From contig PKXI01000344.1 in the NCBI GenBank assembly GCA_003133425.1, forward strand, positions 51,809-66,372: 14,564 bases of DNA, in the 5' to 3' direction. The notes beneath the pieces were generated by a model. The model saw only the letters and a list, made by a program, of their open reading frames with translations. It had not been told where the DNA came from and did no database searches. This DNA is from Acidobacteriaceae bacterium. Lineage in GTDB: Bacteria > Acidobacteriota > Terriglobia > Terriglobales > Acidobacteriaceae. The position numbers were made by a program, and so were the translations under genes. Positions 1-7,908 of this stretch are shown here, one piece after another. Numbering within the stretch: position 1 is the first letter of the stretch; every line of letters starts with the position of its first letter.

Positions 1-410
1 CCCACATACGAGCCGCTGAACATGCCTACCTTGCCGCTGGAATGGGGCAAAGCAGCCGCCCATTCCACAGTGTCGTAACCGTCCTCGGTCTCGTGCCTGA
101 AGGTGTACCACTCGCCCTCCGAGGTATACCGCCCACGCACATCCTGGATGACCACAATATAGCCGCGCAGAGCGCCCATGCGCCCAAAGGCCGCGCTGTT
201 GCTCTTGTCGTACGGAGTGCGCGTGAGTAATACCGGAAGCGCTTCGTCACCAACCGGCCGGTAAACGTCGGCAAAAAGTGTCACGCCATCGCGCGTCTTC
301 ATGGCAACATTGTGCTCGACAATTACGTCGGAGGCGGTCTGGGTCCAGGCAGCAGTACCCGGCAACAACGTGGCGGCAAACACGACAAGGCAAAGAGTCT
401 GCTTCAGCAT
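1..410 (-). CDS. CocE/NonD family secreted hydrolase, N-terminal part (cut by window edge)
   Basis: Only the first 136 codons are present; the gene runs off the left edge. The N-terminus (MLKQTLCLVVFAATLLPGTAA) is a signal peptide with a probable cleavage near residue 21, so the enzyme should be exported. The mature part reads like the alpha/beta-hydrolase domain of the CocE/NonD (X-Pro dipeptidyl-peptidase-like, S15) family. It has MKTRDGVTLFADVYRP (37-52), then RTPYDK (64-69) with the Tyr that helps form the oxyanion hole in CocE, then QDVRGRYTSEGEW (89-101). The window edge cuts it in GMFSGSYVG, where Ser134 is the expected nucleophile. Family members hydrolyse esters or amides of varied acyl compounds, and the substrate cannot be read here. 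The remaining catalytic Asp and His would lie outside the window. The start is the ATG at 410-408, because the signal peptide begins there; no strong ribosome site is visible. It is transcribed divergently from the aromatic gene cluster. Confidence 0.85.
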   Translation of the reverse strand, partial: MLKQTLCLVVFAATLLPGTAAWTQTASDVIVEHNVAMKTRDGVTLFADVYRPVGDEALPVLLTRTPYDKSNSAAFGRMGALRGYIVVIQDVRGRYTSEGEWYTFRHETEDGYDTVEWAAALPHSSGKVGMFSGSYV

Positions 411-445
411 GGAGGTTTCGTCCCCGTCTTCTTAAGGTCGCATCG

Positions 446-451
446 ATTATA
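446..451 (-). promoter_or_regulatory. Candidate -10 box for the divergent hydrolase gene
   Basis: Read on the minus strand this is a perfect TATAAT hexamer, about 36 nt upstream of the hydrolase start codon. No good -35 element is seen 16-18 nt further upstream (GGCTGG in that place), so the call rests on the -10 box and its position. Confidence 0.35.
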
Positions 452-510
452 GGGGTCCTGCGGATCGGCCAGCCACGATGCTGGGGGTCCAGGTCTCGAT
501 TTTGAGGCCT

Positions 511-550
511 TTGAGATTGCAGCAGCCCCAGTATACTCAACCCAGAGTAT
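511..550 (+). promoter_or_regulatory. Candidate trpC promoter with overlapping inverted repeat
   Basis: TTGAGA (511-516) and TATACT (532-537) could be -35 and -10 boxes with a short 15-nt spacer. The -10 box lies in an 8-bp palindrome, AGTATACT (530-537). It also overlaps a perfect 6-bp inverted repeat, ATACTC (533-538) and GAGTAT (545-550), with 6 nt between the arms. The right arm runs into the first proposed trpC start codon. A repressor bound here would block the promoter. If this promoter is real, transcription would begin near 544, leaving almost no leader for the start at 549. I see no Trp-rich leader peptide, attenuator or T-box in the 138-nt divergent gap. Confidence 0.3.
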
Positions 551-1382
551 GTCCACGCGCACTGACACCATGCTGGCCTCGATTCTGGCCAAGACGCGAG
601 CCACCGTAGCCACGGCCAAAAAGAGTGTGCCGCTGGCTGATTTGGAGCGGAGGATAACCCACCGGCCGCGCGGCTGGGCTGCCGCTCTCAGGCGTCAGGC
701 CGCGGTTGGCACCGCGGTTGTCGCCGAAATCAAGAAAGCCTCGCCCTCAAAGGGCCTGATTCGTGCCGACTTCGATCCAGCTTGGCTGGCCGCGCGCTAC
801 CGGGTTGGTGGCGCAGCAGCGCTCTCTGTGCTCACCGACGAGCCTTACTTTCAGGGCAGCTTGCGCAATCTCGAGCTGGCCTCGGCCGCCGCACCTCTGC
901 CCTGCCTGCGCAAAGATTTCATGATCGACGAGTATCAGATCGTCGAAGCCCGCGCCCACCGCGCCGACGCGATTCTGCTCATCGCCGCCGCACTCACCAA
1001 CGCGGAACTGAAACATCTTGCCGACGTTGCTGGCGGATTTTCACTCGATGTACTGGTCGAAGTGCACACGACGGACGAGCTCAGCCGCGTGCTGGACACG
1101 GGACTTGCCGCGCTGGGTGAAACCGGCGCCCTCGCGATCGGCGTGAACAATCGCGACCTGCGCACCTTCGAGGTGAGTCTTGAAACCTCGCTTGCTCTGG
1201 TTGAACAAATCCCTGCGAGTGTCGTGCGCGTTACCGAGAGCGGCATCTTCACACCAGCGGATATTGCGCGGCTTCGCAAAGCCGGATTTGACGCGTTTCT
1301 GATCGGCGAAAGCCTGATGCGCCAGCCCGATCCCGGCGCGGCGCTGGCTGAGTTGTTAGCCGGAGTTGCGGCCAAGCGATGA
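549..1382 (+). CDS. trpC: Indole-3-glycerol phosphate synthase
   Basis: This enzyme converts CdRP (1-(o-carboxyphenylamino)-1-deoxyribulose 5-phosphate) to indole-3-glycerol phosphate in tryptophan synthesis, in the cytoplasm. The 277-aa product is a full-length single-domain TIM barrel. Recognisable motifs in order are EIKKASPSKG (60-69; Glu60 and Lys62 match the catalytic pair of the archaeal enzyme), VLTDEPYFQGS (94-104), LRKDFMID (120-127; catalytic Lys122), LVEVH (169-173; Glu171), GVNNRDL (198-204), ESGI (230-233) and GESLM (253-257). No catalytic residue is missing. The start at 549 adds seven residues before a second ATG at 570, which would give MLASILAKTRATV, a more typical TrpC N-terminus. 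Neither has a clear ribosome site, and the promoter geometry makes 570 a real alternative. The stop overlaps the trpF start (ATGA). It is the first gene of the cluster. Confidence 0.97.
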   Translation: MSTRTDTMLASILAKTRATVATAKKSVPLADLERRITHRPRGWAAALRRQAAVGTAVVAEIKKASPSKGLIRADFDPAWLAARYRVGGAAALSVLTDEPYFQGSLRNLELASAAAPLPCLRKDFMIDEYQIVEARAHRADAILLIAAALTNAELKHLADVAGGFSLDVLVEVHTTDELSRVLDTGLAALGETGALAIGVNNRDLRTFEVSLETSLALVEQIPASVVRVTESGIFTPADIARLRKAGFDAFLIGESLMRQPDPGAALAELLAGVAAKR

Positions 1383-2065
1383 GTCTCTGGATAAAGATCT
1401 GCGGCAACACCTCGATCGAGGATGCGCTGCTCGCCGCCGAAGCAGGCGCGGATGCTGTCGGCTTCGTCCTCGCGCCCAGCCCGCGTCGTGTAACGCCAGC
1501 GCAGGTTGCCGCCATCGTGCCCCATCTGCCGGCAACGCTGGAAAAGATTGGCGTCTTCGTCGATGCGCCGTTTGAAGAGATCGAGGCCACGGTCCGCGCC
1601 GCGGCTCTCTCCGGCGTTCAACTCCACTTCAACGCCGCGCCGGATTTGCCGGCAAGACTTCGCGAACGCTTCGGCCCAGCACTTCAAATCCTGCGCGTGA
1701 TTCACTTCGGCGCTGAATCCGCCGCTGAGGCTGAGGCCATCGTGCAGGATCCCAACGTGAACGCGGTGATGGTCGACTCGCGCACCGTCACGGCAGTCGG
1801 AGGCACCGGCCAATCCTTCGACTGGGCTCTCGCTTCCAAGACTCTCTTTCAAAATGCAAAAGCTCGCGGCCGCATTGTGGCTGCCGGCGGACTAAGTCCG
1901 GAGAACGTAGCTGAGGCAATTGCCACGCTGCGCCCCTGGGGCATTGACGTCGTCTCCGGTGTCGAAGTCGCTCCTGGCCGAAAAGACGCTGCCAAAGTGC
2001 GAGCCTTTATCGCCAACGCCTGCGCCGCGGATCGATCACAACCGGCCGTTTCTCCCCTCTCCTAG
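1379..2065 (+). CDS. trpF: Phosphoribosylanthranilate isomerase
   Basis: This enzyme carries out the Amadori rearrangement of phosphoribosylanthranilate to CdRP, the step just before TrpC. The 228-aa TIM barrel carries KICG (6-9) with the catalytic Cys8, DAVGFVLAPSPRRVT (25-39), VDSRT (132-136) with the catalytic Asp133, GGTGQSFDW (141-149), the phosphate-binding AGGLSPENV region, and a terminal GIDVVSGVE. The usual QLHG-acidic motif is QLHF here (81-84), with the Gly and following acidic residue replaced; this is a tolerated-looking deviation because the catalytic pair is kept. The start overlaps the trpC stop by 4 nt, which implies translational coupling. A hydrophilic tail of about 15 residues follows the last helix. 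TrpC and TrpF are separate proteins here, unlike the fused enzyme of enterobacteria. Confidence 0.96.
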   Translation: MSLWIKICGNTSIEDALLAAEAGADAVGFVLAPSPRRVTPAQVAAIVPHLPATLEKIGVFVDAPFEEIEATVRAAALSGVQLHFNAAPDLPARLRERFGPALQILRVIHFGAESAAEAEAIVQDPNVNAVMVDSRTVTAVGGTGQSFDWALASKTLFQNAKARGRIVAAGGLSPENVAEAIATLRPWGIDVVSGVEVAPGRKDAAKVRAFIANACAADRSQPAVSPLS

Positions 2066-2101
2066 TAAACTGAAATGTTCCCCAATTCCGGCCAAACCAG
2101 C

Positions 2102-2107
2102 AGGAGG
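2102..2107 (+). promoter_or_regulatory. Ribosome binding site that sets the trpB start
   Basis: AGGAGG lies 9 nt before the ATG at 2117. It decides against the upstream in-frame ATG at 2075, which would add 14 residues ([14 protein letters not shown]) that are not typical of TrpB and has no comparable site in front of it. Confidence 0.75.
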
Positions 2108-2116
2108 CCCTTACAA

Positions 2117-3334
<1,218 letters not shown>

Positions 3335-3346
3335 CCGCAGACTCCG

Positions 3347-4141
3347 ATGCCGATTCGCTTCGATCGCAAACCCGGACTGGTCGTTTATCTGACGGCCGGC
3401 GACCCAAGCCTGGAGGCCACACGCGCCATTGCGCTTGCGGCCATCGACGCTGGGGCGGCAGTAATCGAACTGGGTGTGCCTTTCAGCGATCCGCTGGCAG
3501 ACGGCCCGGTGATCCAGCGCGCCATGGAGCGCGCAGTGGCCCGCGGAATCCGCCTGGCAGACGTGCTGCAACTGGCTCGCGAAATTCGCGCCGAGCGACC
3601 AGCCGCAGGCCTCATCATTTTCAGCTACCTTAATCCCATCCTGCGCTACGGTCTCAAACGTTTTGCCGATGATGCGGCAGCCGCCGGCGTGGATGGAGTG
3701 CTGGCCACCGACATGATTGTCGAAGAAGCTGGCGACTATCTGGCTGAACTGGCACGCGTAGGGCTCGCCCCAATTTTTCTGGCCGCGCCCACCAGTCCCG
3801 ATGAGCGCCTTGAAGCCATCGCCACCCATTCCAAAGGTTTTGTTTACGCCATCTCGCGCACCGGCATTACCGGCACGCAGCAGACTCTCACCTCCGATGC
3901 CGCGGCTCTGGTAGCCCGCATCCGGCGATGGACTACGCTGCCGGTGGCCGTTGGTTTCGGCATTTCGAACGCGGAACACGTCGCGCAAGTGGCGGAGTTC
4001 GCAGATGCCGCGGTGATTGGCAGCGCTATCGTCGAGCTGATTGAACGGGCAACCTCGGAGCATGGAGCCGAAACAGCGCCCGGCGCAGTGGCTCGATTTA
4101 TCAAGGGCCTGCACCTGCCACAGGCGGCGCTGGCCCAGTAG
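3347..4141 (+). CDS. trpA: Tryptophan synthase alpha subunit
   Basis: The alpha subunit cleaves indole-3-glycerol phosphate to indole and glyceraldehyde 3-phosphate and passes indole through a tunnel to TrpB. The 264-aa TIM barrel has LTAGDPSLEAT (15-25) and ELGVPFSDPLADGP (41-54). The catalytic acids Glu41 and Asp52 sit eight residues before their E. coli equivalents Glu49 and Asp60, because the N-terminus is shorter. SRTGITG (mobile loop 6 region) and GFGISNAEHV (phosphate binding) follow. All key residues are present. The start has no strong ribosome site; the 12-nt spacing from trpB suggests coupled translation. It is the last tryptophan gene before the cluster turns to chorismate and tyrosine metabolism. 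Confidence 0.97.
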   Translation: MPIRFDRKPGLVVYLTAGDPSLEATRAIALAAIDAGAAVIELGVPFSDPLADGPVIQRAMERAVARGIRLADVLQLAREIRAERPAAGLIIFSYLNPILRYGLKRFADDAAAAGVDGVLATDMIVEEAGDYLAELARVGLAPIFLAAPTSPDERLEAIATHSKGFVYAISRTGITGTQQTLTSDAAALVARIRRWTTLPVAVGFGISNAEHVAQVAEFADAAVIGSAIVELIERATSEHGAETAPGAVARFIKGLHLPQAALAQ

Positions 4142-4157
4142 AACAAATCCCACGCAG

Positions 4158-4238
4158 GCGGCGCTTGCGCCGCTACATTAGGATTCAGCTTCAGCTCCCA
4201 TGCACCCGGCACGATTCAGTAAACCGGGGCGGGATTCA
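4158..4238 (+). repeat. Short hairpin and three GATTCA motifs in the trpA-aroQ gap
   Basis: This 110-nt gap is the longest inside the cluster. It begins with a perfect 7-bp inverted repeat, GCGGCGC / GCGCCGC (4158-4173), with only 2 nt between the arms. Three GATTCA copies follow at 4182, 4213 and 4233, spaced 31 and 20 nt apart, which is close to three and two helical turns. No T-run follows the hairpin, so a terminator is unlikely. The gap may hold an internal promoter or operator, but I see no convincing -35/-10 pair. Confidence 0.3.
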
Positions 4239-4251
4239 ACACGAGGATGAA

Positions 4252-4635
4252 ATGACGCTGGAAGAATTGCGACTTCGAATTGATGCACTGGACCGCCAGC
4301 TCGTTGAGCTGCTCAGCGAGCGGGCCCGCGCCGCACAAATGGTTGGTCACCTGAAGGCTGCCACTTCGCTGCCGGTTTACGAACCGGCGCGCGAAAAGGT
4401 GGTCTATGCCAACGTGCGCGCGGCCAACAAGGGGCCGCTGCCGGACATCGAGCTGACGCATATCTACGAGCGCATCATCGACGTGATGCGATCCCTACAG
4501 AGGGACGAGTTGGCATCGGAAAGAAACGCCCAGGCCGCCACTCCGGGGTCCCCGACGACGGATTCTGGTCGACGGGGTGGCACGCCTGGCCATGCCGCTG
4601 GCGCACAGGCGCCTGAGACAGGGAAGAAGCAATGA
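4252..4635 (+). CDS. Chorismate mutase, AroQ class, with a disordered C-terminal tail
   Basis: The enzyme rearranges chorismate to prephenate, the entry to tyrosine and phenylalanine. Residues 1-90 form the three-helix AroQ domain. By alignment with the E. coli P-protein mutase, the active-site residues are Arg7, Arg24, Lys35, Glu44 (for Asp48), Arg47, Glu48 and Gln83, so the site is complete. The start at 4252 follows GAGG by 5 nt; an in-frame TTG at 4165 lies inside a hairpin and would add an unlikely N-terminus. Residues from about 88 to 127 are rich in Gly, Pro, Ala and charged residues (ATPGSPTTDSGRRGGTPGHA) and look unfolded. The stop overlaps the DAHP synthase start by 4 nt. In several bacteria an AroQ domain is fused to this type of DAHP synthase and makes it sensitive to prephenate. 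Here the two are separate but coupled, so physical association is a reasonable inference. Confidence 0.92.
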   Translation: MTLEELRLRIDALDRQLVELLSERARAAQMVGHLKAATSLPVYEPAREKVVYANVRAANKGPLPDIELTHIYERIIDVMRSLQRDELASERNAQAATPGSPTTDSGRRGGTPGHAAGAQAPETGKKQ

Positions 4636-5648
4636 TCGTAGCCATGCAGGAGAAAGCCACCGAAGAGCAGATCGATGCAGTCATCGACGCCATGGTGGAT
4701 GCCGGAGTCAATGTTCATCGAACCACGGGCGCCTACCAGACCATTCTGGCAGGCGTGGGACCAACAGCCAACGTCGAACTTAGAAAATTCGAACTGTTGC
4801 CGGGCGTGCTTTACGTGCACAGAATTACGGCCCCCTACAAACTGGCCGGCCGCGCCTTTCGTCCCGAGGGCACACAAGTGGAGTTCGCCAACGGCGTCAA
4901 GGTCGGTGGCGACCAGGTGCATGTAATGGCGGGACCGTGCTCCATTGAAACCCGCGAGCAGATGTTCGAAACAGCCAAGCGCGTGAAGGCCGCAGGCGGC
5001 AGCTTTCTGCGCGGAGGCGCCTACAAGCCGCGGAGTTCTCCGTACGCCTTCCAGGGCCTCGGCATTCCGGGGCTCGAGTTGATGCGCGAGGCCGCCGATG
5101 CCCACGGCCTGCTCACCGTAAGCGAGGTCATGGAGATCGCGCAGATTGAACCCATGTTGCCGTACGTCGACTGCTTCCAGGTAGGCGCGCGCAATATGCA
5201 GAACTTCAACCTGCTGCGCGAACTCGGCCAGGTGCGCAAGCCGGTGCTGCTCAAGCGCGGCATCGCCGCCACCATTGAAGAACTCCTGCTATCGAGCGAG
5301 TACATCATGTCCGGCGGCAACTACGATGTCATCCTCTGTGAGCGCGGCATACGCACTTACGAGACCTCGACGCGCAACACCATGGACATCTCGGCCATTC
5401 CAGTGCTGAAGAAGCTCTCGCATTCTCCGGTTGTCGCCGATCCATCGCACGGCACGGGCCGCCGCGACATGGTCGCTCCCATGGCAAAAGCCGCTTTGGC
5501 CGCGGGCGCGGATGCGATCCTGATCGAGGTTCACCCCAACGCCGACAAGGCCGCCTCCGACGCTGCTCAGACGCTCTATCTGGAACAGTTTGAAAAGTTG
5601 ATGGGCGAACTGCGCGTGATTGCCACGGCTGTGGGAAGATCGTTGTAA
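4632..5648 (+). CDS. aroF: 3-deoxy-7-phosphoheptulonate (DAHP) synthase, type I-beta
   Basis: The enzyme condenses phosphoenolpyruvate with erythrose 4-phosphate, the first step of the shikimate pathway. At 338 aa it has the length and domain order of the Thermotoga maritima enzyme. An N-terminal ferredoxin-like regulatory domain (1 to about 70; MIVAMQEKATEEQIDAV...) is followed by the catalytic barrel. Metal ligands are visible: Cys103 in AGPCSIE, His273 in DPSHGTGRRD, Glu299 in IEVHP and Asp310. Substrate-binding motifs include LRGGAYKPRSSPY (126-138), QVGARNMQNF (183-192) and LLKRG (206-210). In the Thermotoga enzyme the N-terminal domain binds Tyr and Phe for feedback inhibition, so this protein probably senses end product on its own, even with chorismate mutase encoded just upstream. 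The ATGA overlap with that gene implies coupled translation. The symbol aroF follows common annotation of this subfamily; some genomes use aroG or aroA for it. Confidence 0.95.
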   Translation: MIVAMQEKATEEQIDAVIDAMVDAGVNVHRTTGAYQTILAGVGPTANVELRKFELLPGVLYVHRITAPYKLAGRAFRPEGTQVEFANGVKVGGDQVHVMAGPCSIETREQMFETAKRVKAAGGSFLRGGAYKPRSSPYAFQGLGIPGLELMREAADAHGLLTVSEVMEIAQIEPMLPYVDCFQVGARNMQNFNLLRELGQVRKPVLLKRGIAATIEELLLSSEYIMSGGNYDVILCERGIRTYETSTRNTMDISAIPVLKKLSHSPVVADPSHGTGRRDMVAPMAKAALAAGADAILIEVHPNADKAASDAAQTLYLEQFEKLMGELRVIATAVGRSL

Positions 5649-5672
5649 TTTGACGGAGCAACGAAAGGCCGC

Positions 5673-6533
5673 ATGATCGAGCGCATCGCAATTTTGGGCA
5701 CAGGCCTGCTGGGTACATCGGTAGGCCTGGCGCTGCGCGCGGCAAATTTTCGTGGCACGATCGTAGGCTGGAATCGGAGCGCGGAAGGAGCACAAGCAGC
5801 GCTTACGATGGGCGCGATCGACTCGGTCACAGCAGACCCGATCGAGGCCGCGCGAGCCAGCCAGGTGGTGCTGCTGTCCGTCCCCATCTACGCCACGCTC
5901 GATTTTATGGAGAAGCTGGCTCCCGTCCTCGGCTCCGAACACCTGGTCACCGACGTGGGCAGCACCAAGCGGATCATCTCGGAGGCCGGCGCGCGGCTTT
6001 ACAACACACCGGAGCGTGCCGCATTTCTTCCCGGCCATCCCATGGCAGGCAAGGAGCGCGGCGGCGCAGCGCTGGGCGATGCAAATCTTTTTCGCGGAGC
6101 TGTCTGGCTTTTCACCGACGATCCGGAGGCACAGCGCTCGCCTCACTCCGCTGCGCTGGTGAAAGGTTGGCGCGAGTGGGTTGGCGCAATGGGCTCGAAG
6201 ACGCTCGATCTCGACCCCGTGCGCCACGATGAATTGGTTGCATGGGTCAGCCACCTGCCCCAGTTTGTAGCCACTGCCTTGAGCGCGCTGCTCGAAGCAG
6301 AAGTAGGCGACGCGCCGGAGCTGAAAGACGTAGGCGGACGCGCGCTCCGCGAGATGACGCGGCTCGGCGCGAGTCCCTTCTCCATGTGGCGCGACATCGC
6401 CTATACAAACACTGAGGCAGTCCAGGCCGCTCTCGAAGCGCTCGAACAGCGGATCGCCCATCTGCGCGAAAACCTGCGCACGCCGGAGTTGCGCGATGAG
6501 TTTGAGCAGGCGAACCGCTTTCGGCGGGAGTAA
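5673..6533 (+). CDS. tyrA: Prephenate dehydrogenase
   Basis: This NAD(P)-dependent enzyme oxidatively decarboxylates prephenate (or arogenate) on the tyrosine branch. The 286-aa protein begins with a Rossmann fold, IAILGTGLLGTSVGLAL (5-21), with the dinucleotide-binding GTGLLG. VTDVGSTK (92-99) follows, then PGHPMAGKE (120-128) with the catalytic His122. The helical C-terminal half contains the conserved DLDPVRHDELVAWVSHLPQF. There is no ACT domain and no fused chorismate mutase, so feedback control may sit in the DAHP synthase instead. The start at 5673 is 24 nt after the DAHP synthase stop; AAAGG lies 4 nt upstream and GGAG 14 nt upstream. It is the last gene of the rightward cluster. The N-terminal cofactor pocket does not allow a sure choice between NAD and NADP, or between prephenate and arogenate. 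Confidence 0.95.
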   Translation: MIERIAILGTGLLGTSVGLALRAANFRGTIVGWNRSAEGAQAALTMGAIDSVTADPIEAARASQVVLLSVPIYATLDFMEKLAPVLGSEHLVTDVGSTKRIISEAGARLYNTPERAAFLPGHPMAGKERGGAALGDANLFRGAVWLFTDDPEAQRSPHSAALVKGWREWVGAMGSKTLDLDPVRHDELVAWVSHLPQFVATALSALLEAEVGDAPELKDVGGRALREMTRLGASPFSMWRDIAYTNTEAVQAALEALEQRIAHLRENLRTPELRDEFEQANRFRRE

Positions 6534-6714
6534 GGCGCAACCGACCGGGACACCGGCAGGCCATTCATGCAATCTGAACAGGATCTTTACAACCAGCAAG
6601 TCTGCGCCTCTTCAAATGCTGCCGCGGAAGCCGCGCAAGCGAAGAATTTGCGCTGAGAGAATTAAGGAAATCTTCAGGAACGGCAGTTCACGCATATGGT
6701 ATCGTCAACGCTGT

Positions 6715-6755
6715 CGATTCAATGTGTCTAGATTGTTCTCCGAAACATTGAATCG
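6715..6755 (+). promoter_or_regulatory. Perfect 11-bp inverted repeat ahead of the YncE-like gene
   Basis: CGATTCAATGT (6715-6725) and ACATTGAATCG (6745-6755) are exact reverse complements separated by 19 nt. The right arm ends 5 nt before the ribosome site GGGAGAA (6761-6767). The arms are not especially GC-rich and no T-run follows, so this is not a typical terminator for the upstream cluster. It could be an operator for a dimeric regulator with widely spaced half-sites, or a leader hairpin near the ribosome site. The rest of the 6534-6714 gap shows no gene and no convincing promoter; TATGGT at 6695-6700 is a weak -10 candidate. Confidence 0.6.
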
Positions 6756-6773
6756 GATTTGGGAGAAATACAT

Positions 6774-7808
6774 ATGAGAAACATGCGGATGGTTGTGATG
6801 TCGATGACGGCGGCGCTTGCGCTCGCCGGTTGCCTGCCGGCTTTAGCGCAGACGCAGTGGGATGTGACGAAGACGATGCATATCGGTGGAGAAGGCGCGT
6901 GGGACTATGTGACTGTCGATCAACAGTCGCACAGACTGTTCGTCACGCGAAGCACTCACACCATGGTGATCGACTCCGTCACTGGAAAGACTCTGGGCGA
7001 TATTCCGGGGCAGAAGCGGTCGCATGGCACGGCGATTGCCCCGGCGCTGGGACGTGGATTTATCACCGATGGTGGCGGGAGCGGTGCGATTGTTGTGTTC
7101 GATCTGAAGACTTACGCCGTGCTCGGTACGCTTGCCGCCATGCCGGATGCCGACGGCATCATTTATGACCCAGCGATGAACCTGATCCTTGCTGTTTCCG
7201 GCGACGGTAACGCGCTGATGACCTTCAAGCCGGATATCGATCCTGTGAATGGAAAGATCGATGCGCCAATCGCGCTGGGTGGCGCGCCCGAGTTTCTGGC
7301 CGTCGATGGAATGGGCAACGCCTACATCAACCTGGAAGACAAGAACCTGGTAGCGGTGGTGGACCTGAAGACGCGGAAGGTGATTGCGCGCTGGCCTGTT
7401 GCACCCGGCGGCCGCCCGGTGGGGATGGCAATTGACAGGAAGACGCACCGCTTGTTCATCGGCTGCCGCAATCCTCAGAAGCTGATCGTAATGAGCGCGG
7501 AAGACGGCAAGGTGCTGGCCGACCTGCCCATCGGCGCGGGCGTGGATGCAACCAAGTTTCACGACGGCCACGCCTTTGCGAGTTGCGGCGACGGCACATT
7601 GACTGTGGTCAGCGAGAAGGCAGGGAAGTATGAAGTGGAGCAGGTAGTCAAGACGCCCAATGGAGCGCGGACCATGGGCGTGGAAGACTCCACGAATTCG
7701 CTCTATCTGCCGACAGCGGAGTTTGAGGCGCCTGCGCCGGGAGCAGCTTCGCAGCGCCCAAAGGCAAAACCGGATACATTCATGATCGTTGTGGTGGGGA
7801 AGAAGTAG
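6774..7808 (+). CDS. Secreted YncE-like beta-propeller protein
   Basis: A 344-aa exported protein. Residues 1-25 are a signal peptide (MRNMRMVVMSMTAALALAGC...). It contains both a lipobox, LAGC with Cys20, and a signal peptidase I site, PALA before Gln26, so it is either a lipoprotein or a soluble periplasmic protein. The rest repeats a beta-propeller blade pattern typical of YncE/SMP-30-like folds: HRLFVTRSTHTMVIDSVTGK, GAIVVFDLKTYAVLGTL, NLVAVVDLKTRKVIARW and QKLIVMSAEDGKVLADLP. No enzymatic motif is seen; such proteins are usually thought to bind ligands or partners. The last 35 residues are Pro/Ala-rich before a final beta strand (FMIVVVGKK). The start at 6774 follows GGGAGAA by 6 nt; a TTG at 6759 would overlap that ribosome site and is rejected. 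It is separated from tyrA by 240 nt and is probably its own transcription unit ending at the terminator near 7880. Confidence 0.85.
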   Translation: MRNMRMVVMSMTAALALAGCLPALAQTQWDVTKTMHIGGEGAWDYVTVDQQSHRLFVTRSTHTMVIDSVTGKTLGDIPGQKRSHGTAIAPALGRGFITDGGGSGAIVVFDLKTYAVLGTLAAMPDADGIIYDPAMNLILAVSGDGNALMTFKPDIDPVNGKIDAPIALGGAPEFLAVDGMGNAYINLEDKNLVAVVDLKTRKVIARWPVAPGGRPVGMAIDRKTHRLFIGCRNPQKLIVMSAEDGKVLADLPIGAGVDATKFHDGHAFASCGDGTLTVVSEKAGKYEVEQVVKTPNGARTMGVEDSTNSLYLPTAEFEAPAPGAASQRPKAKPDTFMIVVVGKK

Positions 7809-7860
7809 TCGCAGCTGCGTTCCGACCCGGGCTCGCGTGCCGGATTGAAATCTGTTTCCA

Positions 7861-7901
7861 AGAAAGGAAGCCGTCAACTCTGACGGCTTCCTTTTTGTTT
7901 T
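7861..7901. terminator. Bidirectional intrinsic terminator between convergent genes
   Basis: AAAGGAAGCCGTCA (7863-7876) pairs perfectly over 14 bp with TGACGGCTTCCTTT (7881-7894) around an ACTC loop. The plus strand continues as TTTTTGTTTT, giving a U-run for the rightward YncE-like gene. On the minus strand the stem is followed by TTTCTT, which can serve the leftward gene ending at 7909. Confidence 0.95.
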
Positions 7902-7908
7902 GTGCAGC

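Noticed and set aside
411..548. Possible trp attenuator, leader peptide or T-box ahead of trpC
   Set aside because: No small frame with tandem Trp codons, no terminator/antiterminator pair and no T-box motif in this 138-nt gap.
935..1852. Open frame of 305 codons antisense to trpC and trpF
   Set aside because: Shadow of two definite enzymes; composition is low-complexity Arg/Ser/Ala.
2075..2116. Upstream ATG start for trpB
   Set aside because: The AGGAGG site at 2102-2107 fits the ATG at 2117, which also gives the standard TrpB N-terminus.
4158..4173. GC hairpin after trpA as an intrinsic terminator
   Set aside because: The loop is only 2 nt and no T-run follows; transcription through to the chorismate mutase gene is more likely.
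5289..6599. Long open frame of 436 codons antisense to DAHP synthase and tyrA
   Set aside because: It lies opposite two well-matched enzymes with all catalytic residues; its translation is Cys/Arg/His-rich with no family pattern, a common shadow in GC-rich DNA.
6496..6777. Rightward 93-codon frame overlapping the end of tyrA
   Set aside because: It begins inside tyrA, has Arg-rich unlikely composition, and runs across the inverted repeat and ribosome site of the next gene.
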